Shown one piece after another: positions 1-10,087 of a stretch of 64,000 nucleotides of DNA. Below the pieces are notes generated by a model, which saw only the letters and a list, made by a program, of their open reading frames with translations, was not told the DNA's origin and did not search any database. Source of the DNA: Coptis chinensis. Its lineage: Eukaryota > Streptophyta > Magnoliopsida > Ranunculales > Ranunculaceae. The stretch is taken from NCBI GenBank assembly GCA_015680905.1, contig CM027381.1:21693501-21757500 (forward strand). The letters are read 5' to 3'. Position 1 is the stretch's first letter. Each line of letters starts with the position of its first letter. A program made the position numbers and the translations under genes.

Positions 1-586
1 TGACTAATTTAAACTTGGTAGTCTCATGAAGTGCTGAAAAACAGCTCACAGCTTTTTAGAAAAGAACTCTACCAATAAATATTGAATCATGTAATTCAAA
101 CCCTCCAAGGGGAAAACTTTTTTTGTAATTTTAACAGCTATTATGGAAGCGTTCATTGATAAATGCCGTACAGTAAAACTTCTGTAGGTGGTCAAATGGT
201 TCCCGGAATAGTAGTATTTTAAGATGTGCTACGTTGCTAATAGTGCTTTAAGTAACTTTATTAATGGATCAAATGGTTCCTCAAAACTTGTCTCAGGACA
301 TACGTATGGACGATTCAAAGTAAAAAAACCAATAAATAGGTAATGTACAAAATGAATACAAATCTTCTGTGAAAATTTGGTCGTTCTAGAATCTCTAACC
401 TTGTTTAAAGGAGTTTTTACCAAAAACATAAATAGTCCACCACTTTAGAGAAAATTAAAAACACAATAAAAGACAACTAACATTATATTGGCAAAGAAGG
501 TAGAAGATCGAACTTGTTGTCATTGTTCAGCCATTAAATAGGATGAGACTTCACTTCCAACTTATGTGTTAGCATATACTTCTAAA
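1..586. other. Left flank, no gene recognised
   Basis: AT-rich DNA up to the target duplication of the MULE. The only open stretches are short and have no recognisable motif or codon bias. I see no RNA gene, repeat or coding exon here. Confidence 0.5.
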
Positions 587-595
587 TAAAACTTT

Positions 596-873
596 GGGTT
601 TTTTAGACTTGTCCCCCCATTTCAAAGATGAATAAGACTTGCTCCCCAAATTCAGGAAAATTAGACTTGCCCCCCCAAACTCAGACTCCATCTAAGTCAA
701 TGCAGTTTGACTGTTATCTCCGTGTGAAATGTCCAAACTACCCTTTCGAGTGTAAAATTACCTAAATAGCCCCTTGACTTCACAAGACCTTGAAAAATAA
801 AAGGACACGTGTAAACATCTTGTTCACTCCGATCAACAGTCCAGATTGCATCCCTAAAATTCGCGCTCTCTCA
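596..873 (+). repeat. MULE left terminal inverted repeat
   Basis: It pairs with 7784-8083 in inverted orientation and shares the outer GGGTTTTTTAGACTTG, the ACACGTGT motif and an inner CGCTCTCTCAT. Compared with the right arm it has about 27 extra bases near 625-665, where the pyrimidine-rich GACTTGCCCCC motif is repeated. Confidence 0.9.
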
Positions 874-1254
874 TTTTTAAGGCGGGAAAATGTACTCTAG
901 CTTTCATTGTTTGTGTTGAGTCATGGTGTTAGGTCGTGTTTGATAAATTCATGTTGTTTTAGTGTTAGTCTTCATAGCAAGTGCTATTTGTCATCATTTT
1001 CAACTGTCAATCTGTTGCGATTTGAAGAGGAGAAGCAAGGACGAATTTTTACTGCAATTTGTAGGTAATTATGTTACATTTTAAAGTTGTTTTAAGTATT
1101 TTTGGTGGAATATGTTGATTTGGTACCTGGGAAATCGAGAAAGATAACAATTTTATGCATGTAGTTTAAATTTGTATATAATTTTGACAATTTCGATTCA
1201 ACCCAAGATATAATTTTGGTTTTTTATGTTAACATTTATGTTTGTATTATAGAA

Positions 1255-4200
1255 ATGGGTGATAGGAAAAATTTGAAGATACATTATGCTAGGTTGTTTT
1301 CAAAAAGAAGAAATGGAGAGGAATTGTCACATTTGGATTACAGATCAAAATATCCAGTTAAGGAAATGCTTGATGTTGATAGTGATGAGTTGAATATGAT
1401 AGACTTTTCTGCAGATATTAGTCTACCTAGTCACATGTCAAAGTTGGATTATATGAACATTAAGTTATTCTATCTTGTTAGTGGTAAGCAAGTGTATGTA
1501 AATAGTGATAATGGTCTTTTAGGAATGTTTGATTTGTTAGTTGTTGATGATGAAGGGTATTGTCATGTATTTGTGGAGAATGATATGGGTGAAAGTGTTG
1601 TTCCACCATCTCAAGAATATGATGAAACAATGTGTACACTAATGGATTTAAAAAAATTGATTAAGAAGAGGGCTTTGAATGCAAATGACAAGGGGAATTC
1701 CATGCAAAAGAAGAATAAGAGTTTTAATGACAAGGGATTTGGTAGTAAGCAAAATAAGAAGAGTGGTAAGGACAAGGGAGAAGCAAATGGAAAGAAGAAA
1801 AGTACAACACATATGAAGGGTAAAGGCATACTAGTTGATGAGGAAGATAGCTTCTGGGTTGAACTTAGTACTTTTAATAAGTTTTTTGATGAAGAAATGG
1901 ATACTGAGCTGCCAGAGTATGTGGATGTACCAGGACCTGCAACAAATGATCCAGTAGAGATTGATGTTGAGGTTGGGTTTAGAAACCCACCTAGACAACT
2001 TAGGGAGCCTCAGATTGATCAGCTTGATCTTGATGAGGGATACCACAGTATAAACTCATCAGATGAAGAAATAGAGTGGCAGCAACTAAGGAGTGATGAG
2101 TTTTACAATTTTGTATATGAAACCTCCAATGTGTATGTGGATGAAGGAGAGATAGTTATGCCAACATGTTCTGATGAATGGAAAGTTGGCATGGAGTGGC
2201 CTGACATTGAAACTCTAAGGCATGAAATTTCAGATTATTGCATAAAGAATAGATTTGAAGTTGATATGAGGACTGTCAATGAAAGGTACAAGATTAGAGC
2301 TAAATGTAAGGGTAGCTACAAGGGTAAAGACTGCCCTTGGGTTGCTTATTGGAGACTGAGGCCTGATGCCTTCACAATGAGATTAAATACATTTGTAAAT
2401 GAACATATATGTTCTGCTGATCCAGAACTGAAGAATGGGATGGCTGATGCAAATTGGGTTGCAAGAAAGATTACAGCACAGATGAAGGTACATTACAAGA
2501 CCATGTCTCCAAGATTTATCATAGCTGAAGTCATGAGAGGAGATTTCCATGTTAGTATTAGCTATTGGATTGCTTGGCATGCAATGTTGAAATGTTTGCA
2601 AGATATTCGTGGTGACTATGGAGCAAGTTATAACATGTTGCCTGTGCTATGTGATTAGGTATGTTATTTATACCCTTATTTATATTTGTAAATAATTTGG
2701 TTGTTTATCATAATGGTGTTTGAACTATTTCAAATGTTTACTTGATATAGATTTTGAAAAGTAACCCAGGATCCAAAGCATGTTATTCTAGAACTGATGG
2801 TACTTTGAAATTTGAGGATATGTGTGTTTGTTTTCCTGCTTCTTTGCATGGTTTCTTGAATGGTTGTAGACCTATCATAGGACTAGATGGATGTTTTATG
2901 AAGGGGAAGTATGGAGGGCAATGCTTAAGCATGGTGGCCTTGGATGGAAACAATGGCTTGTTTCATGTGGCCATTTATATAACTAGGTCTGAGAATAAAG
3001 ATAGTTGGATTGGGTTTTTGAATATAATGAAGAAGTATGGAATAGATGAACATATGGAACCTGTGACATTCATTTCAGATAGACAGAAAGGATTGGTTGA
3101 GGCTCTGGCACATGAATTTCCTAGGAATCCCCATAGGTTTTGCTTTAGGCATATGTTCAAGAATTTCAAAAAGTACTTTAAAGCCAAATACTTAGAGACT
3201 ATAGTTTGGGGTGCAGCTAAGTGTTATAAGAAGATAGAGTTTGAAAAGTTAATAAAGAAGCTAGGAAGAGAATGTAAGGAAGCTAAGGCATGGTTGCTAC
3301 AAGAAGATGTGGAATGTTGGGCTAGGTCACACTTTGATCGTACTACAAAGTGTGATCATATTAGTAACAACTTCTATGAGTCTTTTAACAATTAGATATT
3401 GGAACTGAGGGATAAGCCAATAGTTCCTTTTGTTGATAAGTATCATACATTGTTAATGTCTTTTCTGTACAAGAGGAGAGAAAAGGCCAAGGAATGGGAT
3501 GAGGATGGTCTAGTTCTACAAGTGGAAAAGAGAATCAAAGAACTGATAAAAAAAGTCCATTGGTATCATGTGGAGTCAAGCAATGAGGTGGTGATAAGTG
3601 TTAAAACTGAAAGTGGAACTAGATTTTGTGTGAACTTAGTTGACCATGAGTGTAGCTGTATGAGGTGGCAGTTATCTGGTATAGTTTGTGTACATGCAGT
3701 GGCAGTGTTGTATCCAAGGAGAGTATATTAGAAAGAATATTGTAGTAGCTATTATTAGGTGTCGACCTACAAGCTTGCTTACATGGGACACATCATGCCA
3801 ATGCCTGATATGTCTGAGTGGCCTATGAATTGTGTAAGTTGTAGTCTATCTATAATTAATGATTGTGTAGTTTCCTAATCTCAAAAGGACTAACATATAT
3901 CTTGTATGTAGGATCTTGAAAGACAAATCATACCACCTCCATATGTCAGAGGCATTGGGAAGCCCAAAAAAGCAAGGACTAGAGGAGCATATGAAGAAGT
4001 TAATCCCAACAAGCAAATCAAACTTTGTTCTAAATGCAAATAACCAGGACACAATGCCAAGACTTGTAAAGGTCTACCTGCTACAAAGAAAGATAAGCAT
4101 GGAAAAAAATCTCAAGAGGAAACTCAAGCATCACAAGCTTCAGCTCCTGTTCCAGATGAAGCTTTAGAATCCACTAAAGCATCACAAGCATCATCTCTAC

Positions 4201-5096
4201 TCAAGCATCATTATCAAAAGCAGCAAAGAGGGTTTGTTCTAAGTGCAATCACCCAGGACACAATGCCAAGACTTGAAAAGGTCTTCCTACTGCAAAGAAA
4301 GATAAGCATGGCAAAAAATCTCAAGAGGAAACTCAAGCATCACAAGCTTCAGCTCCTGTTCCAGATGAAGTTAAAAAATCCACTCAAGCATCACAAGTAT
4401 CAACTCCTGTTCCTGAGGAAGCTCTAGAATCCACTCAATCAAAGATCATCAAAAGCAAAGAGGAGGGTATGTAAGAAGAAGTATGTAGAATCAACTTCTG
4501 AAGGACCAGCTCCTACTGAAGCATCCAAAGCAAAGTCTGCAACAAAGTCAACTACTGAAGTAGCTCCAAAATTAAGTGTGCAAGCATCTCAGGCTTCATC
4601 AGAAACTCCTCAATCAACAGCTCAGCCTACAACTCTGACTTTTGGACCACCAAGAGTAAGAAGATAAAAAACTGCTCAAGTTTTTAAGGTATATTTTGTA
4701 ATTGTTTTAAATTACAATATGCTCCCTATGTCAGACCCTAGTTGATTAACTTAAAATTATGTTATGTTATGTTATCAGGCACCAGAACAAAGGCACACAT
4801 TTGGCGATTTCTTGTCTAAGCAATCAGGCAAGTCATCCACTAGTGTGCTTGAAGCAGCCAAACTGACATTTATTGCTGGGGGAACTGTCAGGGCACCAAT
4901 AACAACCAAAAGGCCAAGGCCACATGGACCAGGATCAACTCCATTTATGCCAGCAGGACCAGCATCTCAACCTTGGGTACCACCAGGACAAGTGGGGGAT
5001 GCACCATTCAAAGCAACTAAGAAAATACTGCCTCCTCTTGCTCTCGGCCCTTTGCCAACATCAAGGAAGAAGTTTCAAGTTGTCAAACCCAAGTGA
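1255..5096 (+). pseudogene. MURA-type MULE transposase, decayed
   Basis: Would bind the terminal repeats and cut and join DNA in the nucleus. I start at ATG 1255, just after an acceptor-like TATTATAG. Exon 1 (to 2658) has an N-terminal domain, a Lys-rich linker and a Cys/His DNA-binding finger (CPW, then HIC). An intron at 2659-2750 precedes the MULE transposase domain, with catalytic Asp codons at 2886 (GLDGCF) and 3078 (ISDRQ) and Glu at 3378 (YESFNN). A SWIM finger (CSC, then CVH) follows near 3650-3696. Further introns are likely at 3834-3911 and 4689-4778; CCHC knuckles lie near 4026 and 4235, and a Pro-rich tail ends at 5096. In-frame stops at 2656, 3393, 3729 and 4038 show the copy is dead. 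Intron borders are inferred from GT/AG and reading frame. Confidence 0.9.
4024..4440 (+). repeat. 209-bp tandem duplication in the transposase gene
   Basis: The block with TTTGTTCTAAATGCAA, the zinc-knuckle coding part and the SQEETQASQ-like segment recurs 209 bp later. The period is not a multiple of three, so the second CCHC knuckle lies in another frame unless an indel between the copies corrects it. The duplication gives two knuckles where one is expected. Confidence 0.8.
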
Positions 5097-6160
5097 TGTG
5101 GGTCTGTATAGGAGTGGAGTGAATTGTTTTTGTTAGTAACTCATGTCAGAAATTTGGTTAAGGTTATGCTCAAGGTTTTTACTCATGATATTTGGTTGTT
5201 TTGTAAAGGTGCCCTTGTTATTTGGTTGTTTATGTTGTTTTGTTTTGATCACTTTATAAGTTTGAAGCTTCTGTGTAAGCACTAGCTGCTTTGGATAGAA
5301 GAAACATGTCAGACCCTATTTGGCCTCATGTAAGCACTCATGTCAGACCATATTTTGCCTTCTTATTCAATTGAAGGTTTTTACCATGTCAGACCATATT
5401 AAGCAGTCAAAGAACTTTAACAACATTTGGTTATGTTGTTTCCATTTGGTTCCATTTTACCATGTCAGACCATATTTTACAACTACTTCAATATTGGTGT
5501 AAATGTAGAGTTAATCTCGATAGCTGCAGCAATGTGCATGACCTGAATAGAAAAACTCATTAGCATACAACGTACAAAGCCCACAACAGAAAACCAGACA
5601 TACCACTCTATGGAAAATGGCAAAGAAGAAACCTAACATTCAAATAAAAATGTGTTATAAGAAAGTAAAACAGACAACTCAAGGTACTCAATTACCATGT
5701 CATGAAACCACTCTTCAAAAGACCATATCTTGATAACCAGGCTAACACCAATCTCAAAAAGGGTTTTCACATTCATTCACCATCAGGAAAATCAAAAAAT
5801 CAAGTTCGAACAAACTATCAAAAAATCAAGGGTAAAGACATTACAACATTTCAAAACACAAAATCAAGTTCACACAGAACTTTAACAACATTTCCATTTC
5901 CATTTTACAGAGTGCTCAAAACACAAAATACAGCATTACAACATCAAGGGTAAAGACATTACAAAAATCAGGAAAATCAAAAAATCAAGTTCACACAGAA
6001 CTTTAACAACATTTCCATTTTATAGAGTCCTCAAAACACAAAACACAACATTACAACATCAAAACAAAACATTACAACATCACTTCATCTGTTCTTAACA
6101 ATATCAAAACAAAATAGTACTCCCTAACTTATTAACTAACAACATTACAACATCACTTCA
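5097..6160. repeat. Non-coding MULE interior with short direct repeats
   Basis: No coding exon is recognised. The motif CATGTCAGACC plus A/T recurs four times at about 5305, 5339, 5384 and 5461, and related copies lie at 4729 and 6844. At 5860-6080 a block with CACACAGAACTTTAACAAC and ACATTACAACATCAA is repeated about 118 bp apart. These could be transposase-binding or replication-slippage repeats; nothing decides between them. Confidence 0.6.
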
Positions 6161-6832
6161 TCACTTCTTAAGCTTCGGCAAGGGCACACCATCAGTAGGA
6201 AGTGCTTGAACCACTTCCTTAAGTTGTTGCCTGTGTTGAGGTTCTGCTTGTGGTCGTTGAGCTGTAAGTGGCAAGACCCTTGTAGATCTCCTACCAAATC
6301 CACGAGCTGGAGCTGGAACTGGAGCTGGAGCTGGAACTAGAACTGGAACTGGAACTGCAGATACATTTCTCCCTCGAGCTGATCTGACCAGATGTTCAAA
6401 ACCTGGTGGTGGAGCATCTGCCTCTAGAGCTGGACCTCGAGCTGGAGCTACAAGTACATTTTTTCCTCGAGCTGATCTGACCAGATGTTCAAAACCTGGT
6501 GGTGGAGCATCTGCCTCTAGAGTTGGACCTCGAGCTGGAGCTACAAGTACATTTTTCTCTCGAGCTGATCTCTCCACATGCTCATAACCTGGTGGTGGCC
6601 AATCTGTTTCCAGATGCTCATGATTTCCACTTCCATCTCCACGTTCCATCTCTATGAAACAAAGTTCCCTACAGTTACGACATGAAGTCATCCTCAACTT
6701 ATCATTTTTCAACACAAACTCCATGAAAACCCTACTATTCACCCTTGCTTTCAACATAGCTATGACAGTAGCACCAGATTCCTCTATATTGTCAAGATCC
6801 ACCTCCTTCGAGCATAACTTGGTCTTCACCAT
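6161..6832 (-). CDS. MULE-internal hypothetical protein, Pro/Ala-rich repeats
   Basis: A 223-residue ORF with a true ATG (6830-6832), antisense to the transposase and inside the element. I do not recognise the family. Residues 1-60 look globular and include CRNCRELC, a possible metal site. Residues 82-158 are about 2.5 copies of a 31-residue unit (GFEHLVRSARG, NVLVAPARGP, LEADAPPP). Residues 157-178 are a VP/AP-rich stretch, and the tail is basic (PLPKLKK). No signal peptide or membrane segment is visible. Unlike its neighbours it has no internal stop, so it may still be selected or may simply have been spared. It could be an accessory MULE gene, by analogy with MURB, or captured host DNA; this is inference. 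Confidence 0.55.
   Translation of the reverse strand: MVKTKLCSKEVDLDNIEESGATVIAMLKARVNSRVFMEFVLKNDKLRMTSCRNCRELCFIEMERGDGSGNHEHLETDWPPPGYEHVERSAREKNVLVAPARGPTLEADAPPPGFEHLVRSARGKNVLVAPARGPALEADAPPPGFEHLVRSARGRNVSAVPVPVLVPAPAPVPAPARGFGRRSTRVLPLTAQRPQAEPQHRQQLKEVVQALPTDGVPLPKLKK
6359..6589 (-). repeat. 93-bp tandem coding repeat
   Basis: About 2.5 units of 93 bp encode the 31-residue repeat of the preceding protein. Each unit contains CTCGAGCTGATCT and GGTGGTGGAGCATCTG on the plus strand. The period is a multiple of three, so unit gain or loss keeps the frame. Confidence 0.85.
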
Positions 6833-7432
6833 TTCTACACTTTATGTCAGACCACTCAACTGAAAATGAACTGAAAACCACCACGAGTAGCTTTTATAGA
6901 AGTTTTTACTCTTCTTGGAACCTGTTAGAAAGATTTTTATAGAAGAATAGAAAACAATACAACACGGTCTCCAATCTTTACCTCAATCTACTAACAACAT
7001 TCATTCTTACCTAAAAGTAACTTCATAACTCCATCCCATTAATGAAAAAGTATCTTAACATATTAATTCCCAAGTCAAAAGTCAATGAAAGTCTAAGAAA
7101 TAGTTCTAACTCAAAGTTCTAGTTGCTATTTTTAGTAAAGACTAACTACAACTAGAGGAATTACACCTGAAGTATAACTAACATCACAGCTATAATAACT
7201 AACAAGTATGTTGAAGTACAAATACGACATCACTGATATTTATTTAGACTAACAACTAACATCATTGGTATGTTGAAGTACATGCATTCCCAATCTAAAC
7301 ATATAGTTAAAGAAACAGCCCCAACAATACTATTTTTAATTTAGACTTGCCTCCCTAATATAAACCTATAACTAGATAAACACCCCCATTCTAAGATAAC
7401 CATAAACCCTAATTTCAAAAGTAGAATAACCA
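6833..7432. other. MULE spacer between the two minus-strand genes
   Basis: AT-rich, with no ORF or motif I can support. Its right part would be the 3' flank of the GRF zinc-finger gene and its left part the promoter of the proline-rich ORF. Confidence 0.5.
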
Positions 7433-7762
7433 TCAGATAACCATAATGCAAACAACCAAGAACCATTTGACTTTGATCTTCTTCACCTCCAACTCCAATT
7501 GACGATTCACCATCTCCAGTCTACGATTTTTTGCTTTTAAAGCTTCAACTTTTGCCTCCAATGCTTCTTCCTTGTTCTTTTAACAATTTGGATTTTTATC
7601 AACCCAATCGGAAAAGTGGCAAGACAATTATGGGTTGTTATTATTGTAATGTCTGCATCCATAGAACAATCGACCTAGGTTCGTGTCTGTATTGGACCTT
7701 TTAACAGATAATGGATCTCCATGATAACAAGTTCTTTGGGATGAACAAGAAGCGGAAGACAT
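7433..7762 (-). pseudogene. GRF zinc-finger / coiled-coil protein, broken
   Basis: Starts at ATG 7760-7762 (MSSASCSSQ). Residues 6-46 match the GRF zinc-finger pattern: CYHG, then NLGRLFYGC, then CHFSDWVD. GRF fingers bind nucleic acid, and plant MULEs often carry such a gene. Next come a short Lys/Glu-rich coiled coil (EALEAKVEALKAK, RRLEMVNRQLE) and a hydrophobic end (WFLVVCIMVI). Two in-frame stops, after the NNNNP segment and after DKNPNC, break it. It lies just inside the right inverted repeat, which probably supplied its promoter. Frame and order are read directly; function is from the family. Confidence 0.8.
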
Positions 7763-7783
7763 TTTAGGAGTTAGTAATTGAAG

Positions 7784-8083
7784 ATGAGAGAGCGTGAATT
7801 TTAGGGTTCTCCTATAAAAAAAAAAGGTGAAAAAGTGAATTTTAGGGTTTGTAATAGGGATGCAATCTGGACTATTGATCGGAGTGAACAAGATGTTTAC
7901 ACGTGTCCTTTTATTTTTCAAGGTCTTGTGAAGTCAAAGGGCTATTTAGGTAATTTTACACTCAAAAGGGTAGTTTGGACATTTCATAAGGAGATAACGG
8001 TCAAACTGCATTGACTTAGACGGAGTCTGAGTTTGGGGGCAAGTCTTATTCACTTTGAAATGGGGGGCAAGTCTAAAAAACCC
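7784..8083 (-). repeat. MULE right terminal inverted repeat
   Basis: Inverted partner of the left arm. It contains an extra ~48-bp segment near 7800-7850 in which GTGAATTTTAGGG is repeated beside a run of A. It overlaps the promoter side of the minus-strand GRF zinc-finger gene, so the arm probably doubles as that gene's promoter, as is known for other MULEs. Confidence 0.88.
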
Positions 8084-8092
8084 TAAAACTTT

Positions 8093-8749
8093 TATATGTA
8101 ACAAACTAACAATATACTTCTAAGTTGAATAACATTCTTTGTTAAGTCTTAATTTTGACAAATATTAACCTTCCATAATCCATTCTCTTCTAGGGCATTC
8201 CTTATAATATTTTACTTCTTAATTAGTGATCACAACAACAAGCTGATTAATTCGAAAACCCTGAGGTAATATGTTATTAGTGATAGCAATGTGATAAATA
8301 TATACAAAGTTCAACTTTGAAACTTTAATGGTCTGTTAAATTAATCATTTCCCTTTGCAAATTTGATACATGATAGTGAAAAGGGAATTGGAGTATATAC
8401 TACTAGTGTATTTTTATTTTTATTTTTATTTTTTGGATCAAAATATTCTACTTGTGTTACGACTTATTATGCCACGTACTGACCATGTCCAATATCTGAT
8501 AGTGCATTAAGTAACAACTGAGAAATCTGATTGTGATAATTGTATCGTTCAAATGATCAAAGGTAAAACTGAACCATTACAACTAAAATGTTTTTAGTTA
8601 TATAACGCTTTCACAGAAGCCTTGAGATAATTCATATACATTCTTCCTTTCATGACATGCCTTGTATACACGTGGAAGGGGATTCAGATATATATACAAC
8701 ATATGGAACTTGATAGACTAGGAAGTAAAAACAGGACATTCCTGTCTCC
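8093..8749. other. Intergenic, 3' side of the cysteine protease gene
   Basis: AT-rich DNA between the MULE target duplication and the protease stop codon. It probably holds the 3' UTR of the minus-strand gene. No ORF or repeat is recognised apart from a short ATTTTT run near 8410. Confidence 0.5.
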
Positions 8750-9092
8750 TCAAGCAACAGGGCAGGAAGCATCCATGGTGATACCACAGAGACCTCCCTT
8801 GGCACTGACATCCCTTTGCATTCTTATGTATCCATTCTCACCCCATGCACTACCCCATGAGTTCTTCACAAGCCAATACTTAGTCCCATCATCGCTCACA
8901 TTGTAACCAACTGCAGTCACACCGTGGTCAAGATCTATACCACACTGACCAGTGAATACACCACTTGAATAAAATTGGAAATCAAAGCCTCCTGCATCAA
9001 TCACTACAGCTATTGGTTGGTTTGCCATGGCCTTCAGCAAGGCCACCTCGCTGTTTCTTGGGACGTTTTTGTGGCCGTTGATTTCACCTGCA
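8750..9092 (-). pseudogene. Papain-type cysteine protease, C-terminal part
   Basis: The 3' end of a C1A peptidase gene whose 5' part lies at 26501-27406. Reading leftward from 9092 it gives EINGHKNVP, then [14 protein letters not shown], the catalytic His in [10 protein letters not shown], and the catalytic Asn in [16 protein letters not shown], ending CPVA with stop 8750-8752. The pattern fits the senescence-associated SAG39-like plant proteases, which act in the vacuole or secretory path. Tat-A is inserted within this exon exactly at 9092/9093. This half is free of stops, unlike the other half. Confidence 0.92.
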
Positions 9093-9518
9093 TGTGGTGG
9101 CTCAATTAGGGAAAGGAGGCCAGGTTAGTGGACACCGAGTGGATGCAGCGTAATAAGTTAGCCCGGAGGGAAAGGAAACATGTCCACAAACAAGACCAGG
9201 TCAGAGGGACACCGAATAGGATGCAGCATTACGATATACACCGGAGAGTAGGAGAACATAGCCACAGAACCCTAGACCGCGGACGTGGCACAGGTACGAC
9301 ATAAGGGGGAACCATCAGATGAGGGGACAGGTGGACGATCCAGAGAGGGGATGGAAGGGGTATAAAGAGAAGAAGATGGGGAGAGAGAAAGGGGCCGCAC
9401 AATAGAGAGAATAGAGAAAAGAGAGAAAGGAGAGAAAAGAAAGGAAGAAGAGAGGAAGAATAGTGAGTGATTCTTGTTTTCTTGGGTAATATCTAGTAGC
9501 TTGTATTAGGTTATTACA
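9093..9518 (+). repeat. Tat-A 5' LTR
   Basis: 426 bp, TG to CA, nearly matching 26084-26500. A TATA box (TATAAAG) lies at 9361, followed by a purine-rich GAGAGAAAGG region that would be the start of the RNA. Its right end abuts the primer-binding site. Confidence 0.93.
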
Positions 9519-9520
9519 TT

Positions 9521-9536
9521 TGGCGCCGTCTGTGGG
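9521..9536 (+). promoter_or_regulatory. Tat-A primer-binding site
   Basis: TGGCGCCGTCTGTGGG lies two bases after the LTR. The first nine bases match the complement of the 3' end of plant tRNA-Asp, the usual primer for Tat and Athila elements. Confidence 0.8.
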
Positions 9537-9556
9537 AAAAATAGAAGCAAAGAGAG

Positions 9557-9970
9557 ATGACACCTAAGAAACAAGTAGGGAGACCGAAGAGGGTGGTGGT
9601 GCAGGAACTGATGCCCGAGGCAGTGATTGATGAAGAAGGAGACAGAAGAGAGGAGCAAGAAGCGAAAGAGACACATCTTATGAGAGAAGAAATCGGGAGG
9701 TTAAGAGAGGAGAATGACGAGTTGAGAAGGGAGATGGAAAGGGAAGAGGAAGAGACAGGTGGAGAGGCAAGTGAGAACGCGGAAGAAGAAGAGGATGGGC
9801 CGAACCTCGTGGAAAATCCAGTAACCGGCTTGACAGTCGAACATGTGCAAGAAATGATAAATAATGATAGGGAGGCTGATTGGCAGCAGACAAAGAGTCG
9901 TGGGGGAGCAGCTAGTCAAGTGGTGGCCGGGCTGAACCGCAACCCACTAGCGAACGACATCTGGGCTTCG
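9557..9970 (+). pseudogene. Tat-A gag, N-terminal fragment
   Basis: ATG at 9557, 38 bp after the LTR. The start is basic (TPKKQVGRPKR), followed by a highly charged coiled coil (REEIGRLREENDELRREMERE) and an acidic linker. Reading stays open past 9970, but from 9971 the DNA is LTR sequence of Ath-1, so the last 14 codons before the stop at 10012 are chimeric. The rest of gag, including its core domain and zinc finger, is missing: the DNA on the other side of Ath-1 resumes in protease. A deletion therefore accompanied or followed the Ath-1 insertion. Confidence 0.85.
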
Positions 9971-10069
9971 GAATTGAGAGTAGAAATATTGATTAAGCAC
10001 TTATTTAGTTAATTGATTATTTGTGTTTATGCATAGATAGTTAATTTACACGTAAATTTATCTTTATCA
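9971..10069 (+). repeat. Ath-1 5' LTR remnant
   Basis: Matches the last ~100 bp of the 3' LTR (GAATTGAGAGTA to TTTATCA), with few differences. About 1.5 kb of LTR is missing on its left, together with part of Tat-A gag. Confidence 0.9.
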
Positions 10070-10071
10070 AA

Positions 10072-10087
10072 TGGCGCCATTGCCATC
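10072..10087 (+). promoter_or_regulatory. Ath-1 primer-binding site
   Basis: TGGCGCCATTGCCATC starts two bases after the LTR and matches the complement of the plant tRNA-Asp 3' end in 12 of its first 13 bases. Confidence 0.85.

Larger units (their letters stand above)
596..8083 (+). mobile_element. Mutator-like DNA transposon (MULE), complete
   Basis: The element begins GGGTTTTTTAGACTTG and ends with its inverse, CAAGTCTAAAAAACCC. It is flanked by perfect 9-bp direct repeats TAAAACTTT at 587-595 and 8084-8092; a 9-bp duplication is the classic mark of Mutator-superfamily insertion. Long terminal inverted repeats, a MURA-type transposase with MULE and SWIM domains, and two minus-strand accessory genes complete the picture. 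Length is about 7.5 kb. The transposase gene is disrupted by stops, so this copy probably could move only if another element supplied transposase. Confidence 0.95.

Noticed and set aside
1216..1254. Extension of the transposase ORF upstream of ATG 1255
   Set aside because: It starts at a TTG and reads through an intron-like AT-rich stretch ending in TATTATAG; ATG 1255 is the better start.
6654..6863. Plus-strand ORF over the start of the minus-strand proline-rich gene
   Set aside because: Shadow of the longer ATG-started minus-strand ORF.
9521..9536. tRNA gene candidates at TGGCGCC sites
   Set aside because: Only the 3' complement of tRNA-Asp is present; no cloverleaf or A/B boxes. They are primer-binding sites.
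9971..10012. C-terminal 14 codons of the ORF that starts at 9557
   Set aside because: They are LTR sequence of Ath-1 read in frame with Tat-A gag; the ORF is a junction artefact beyond 9970.
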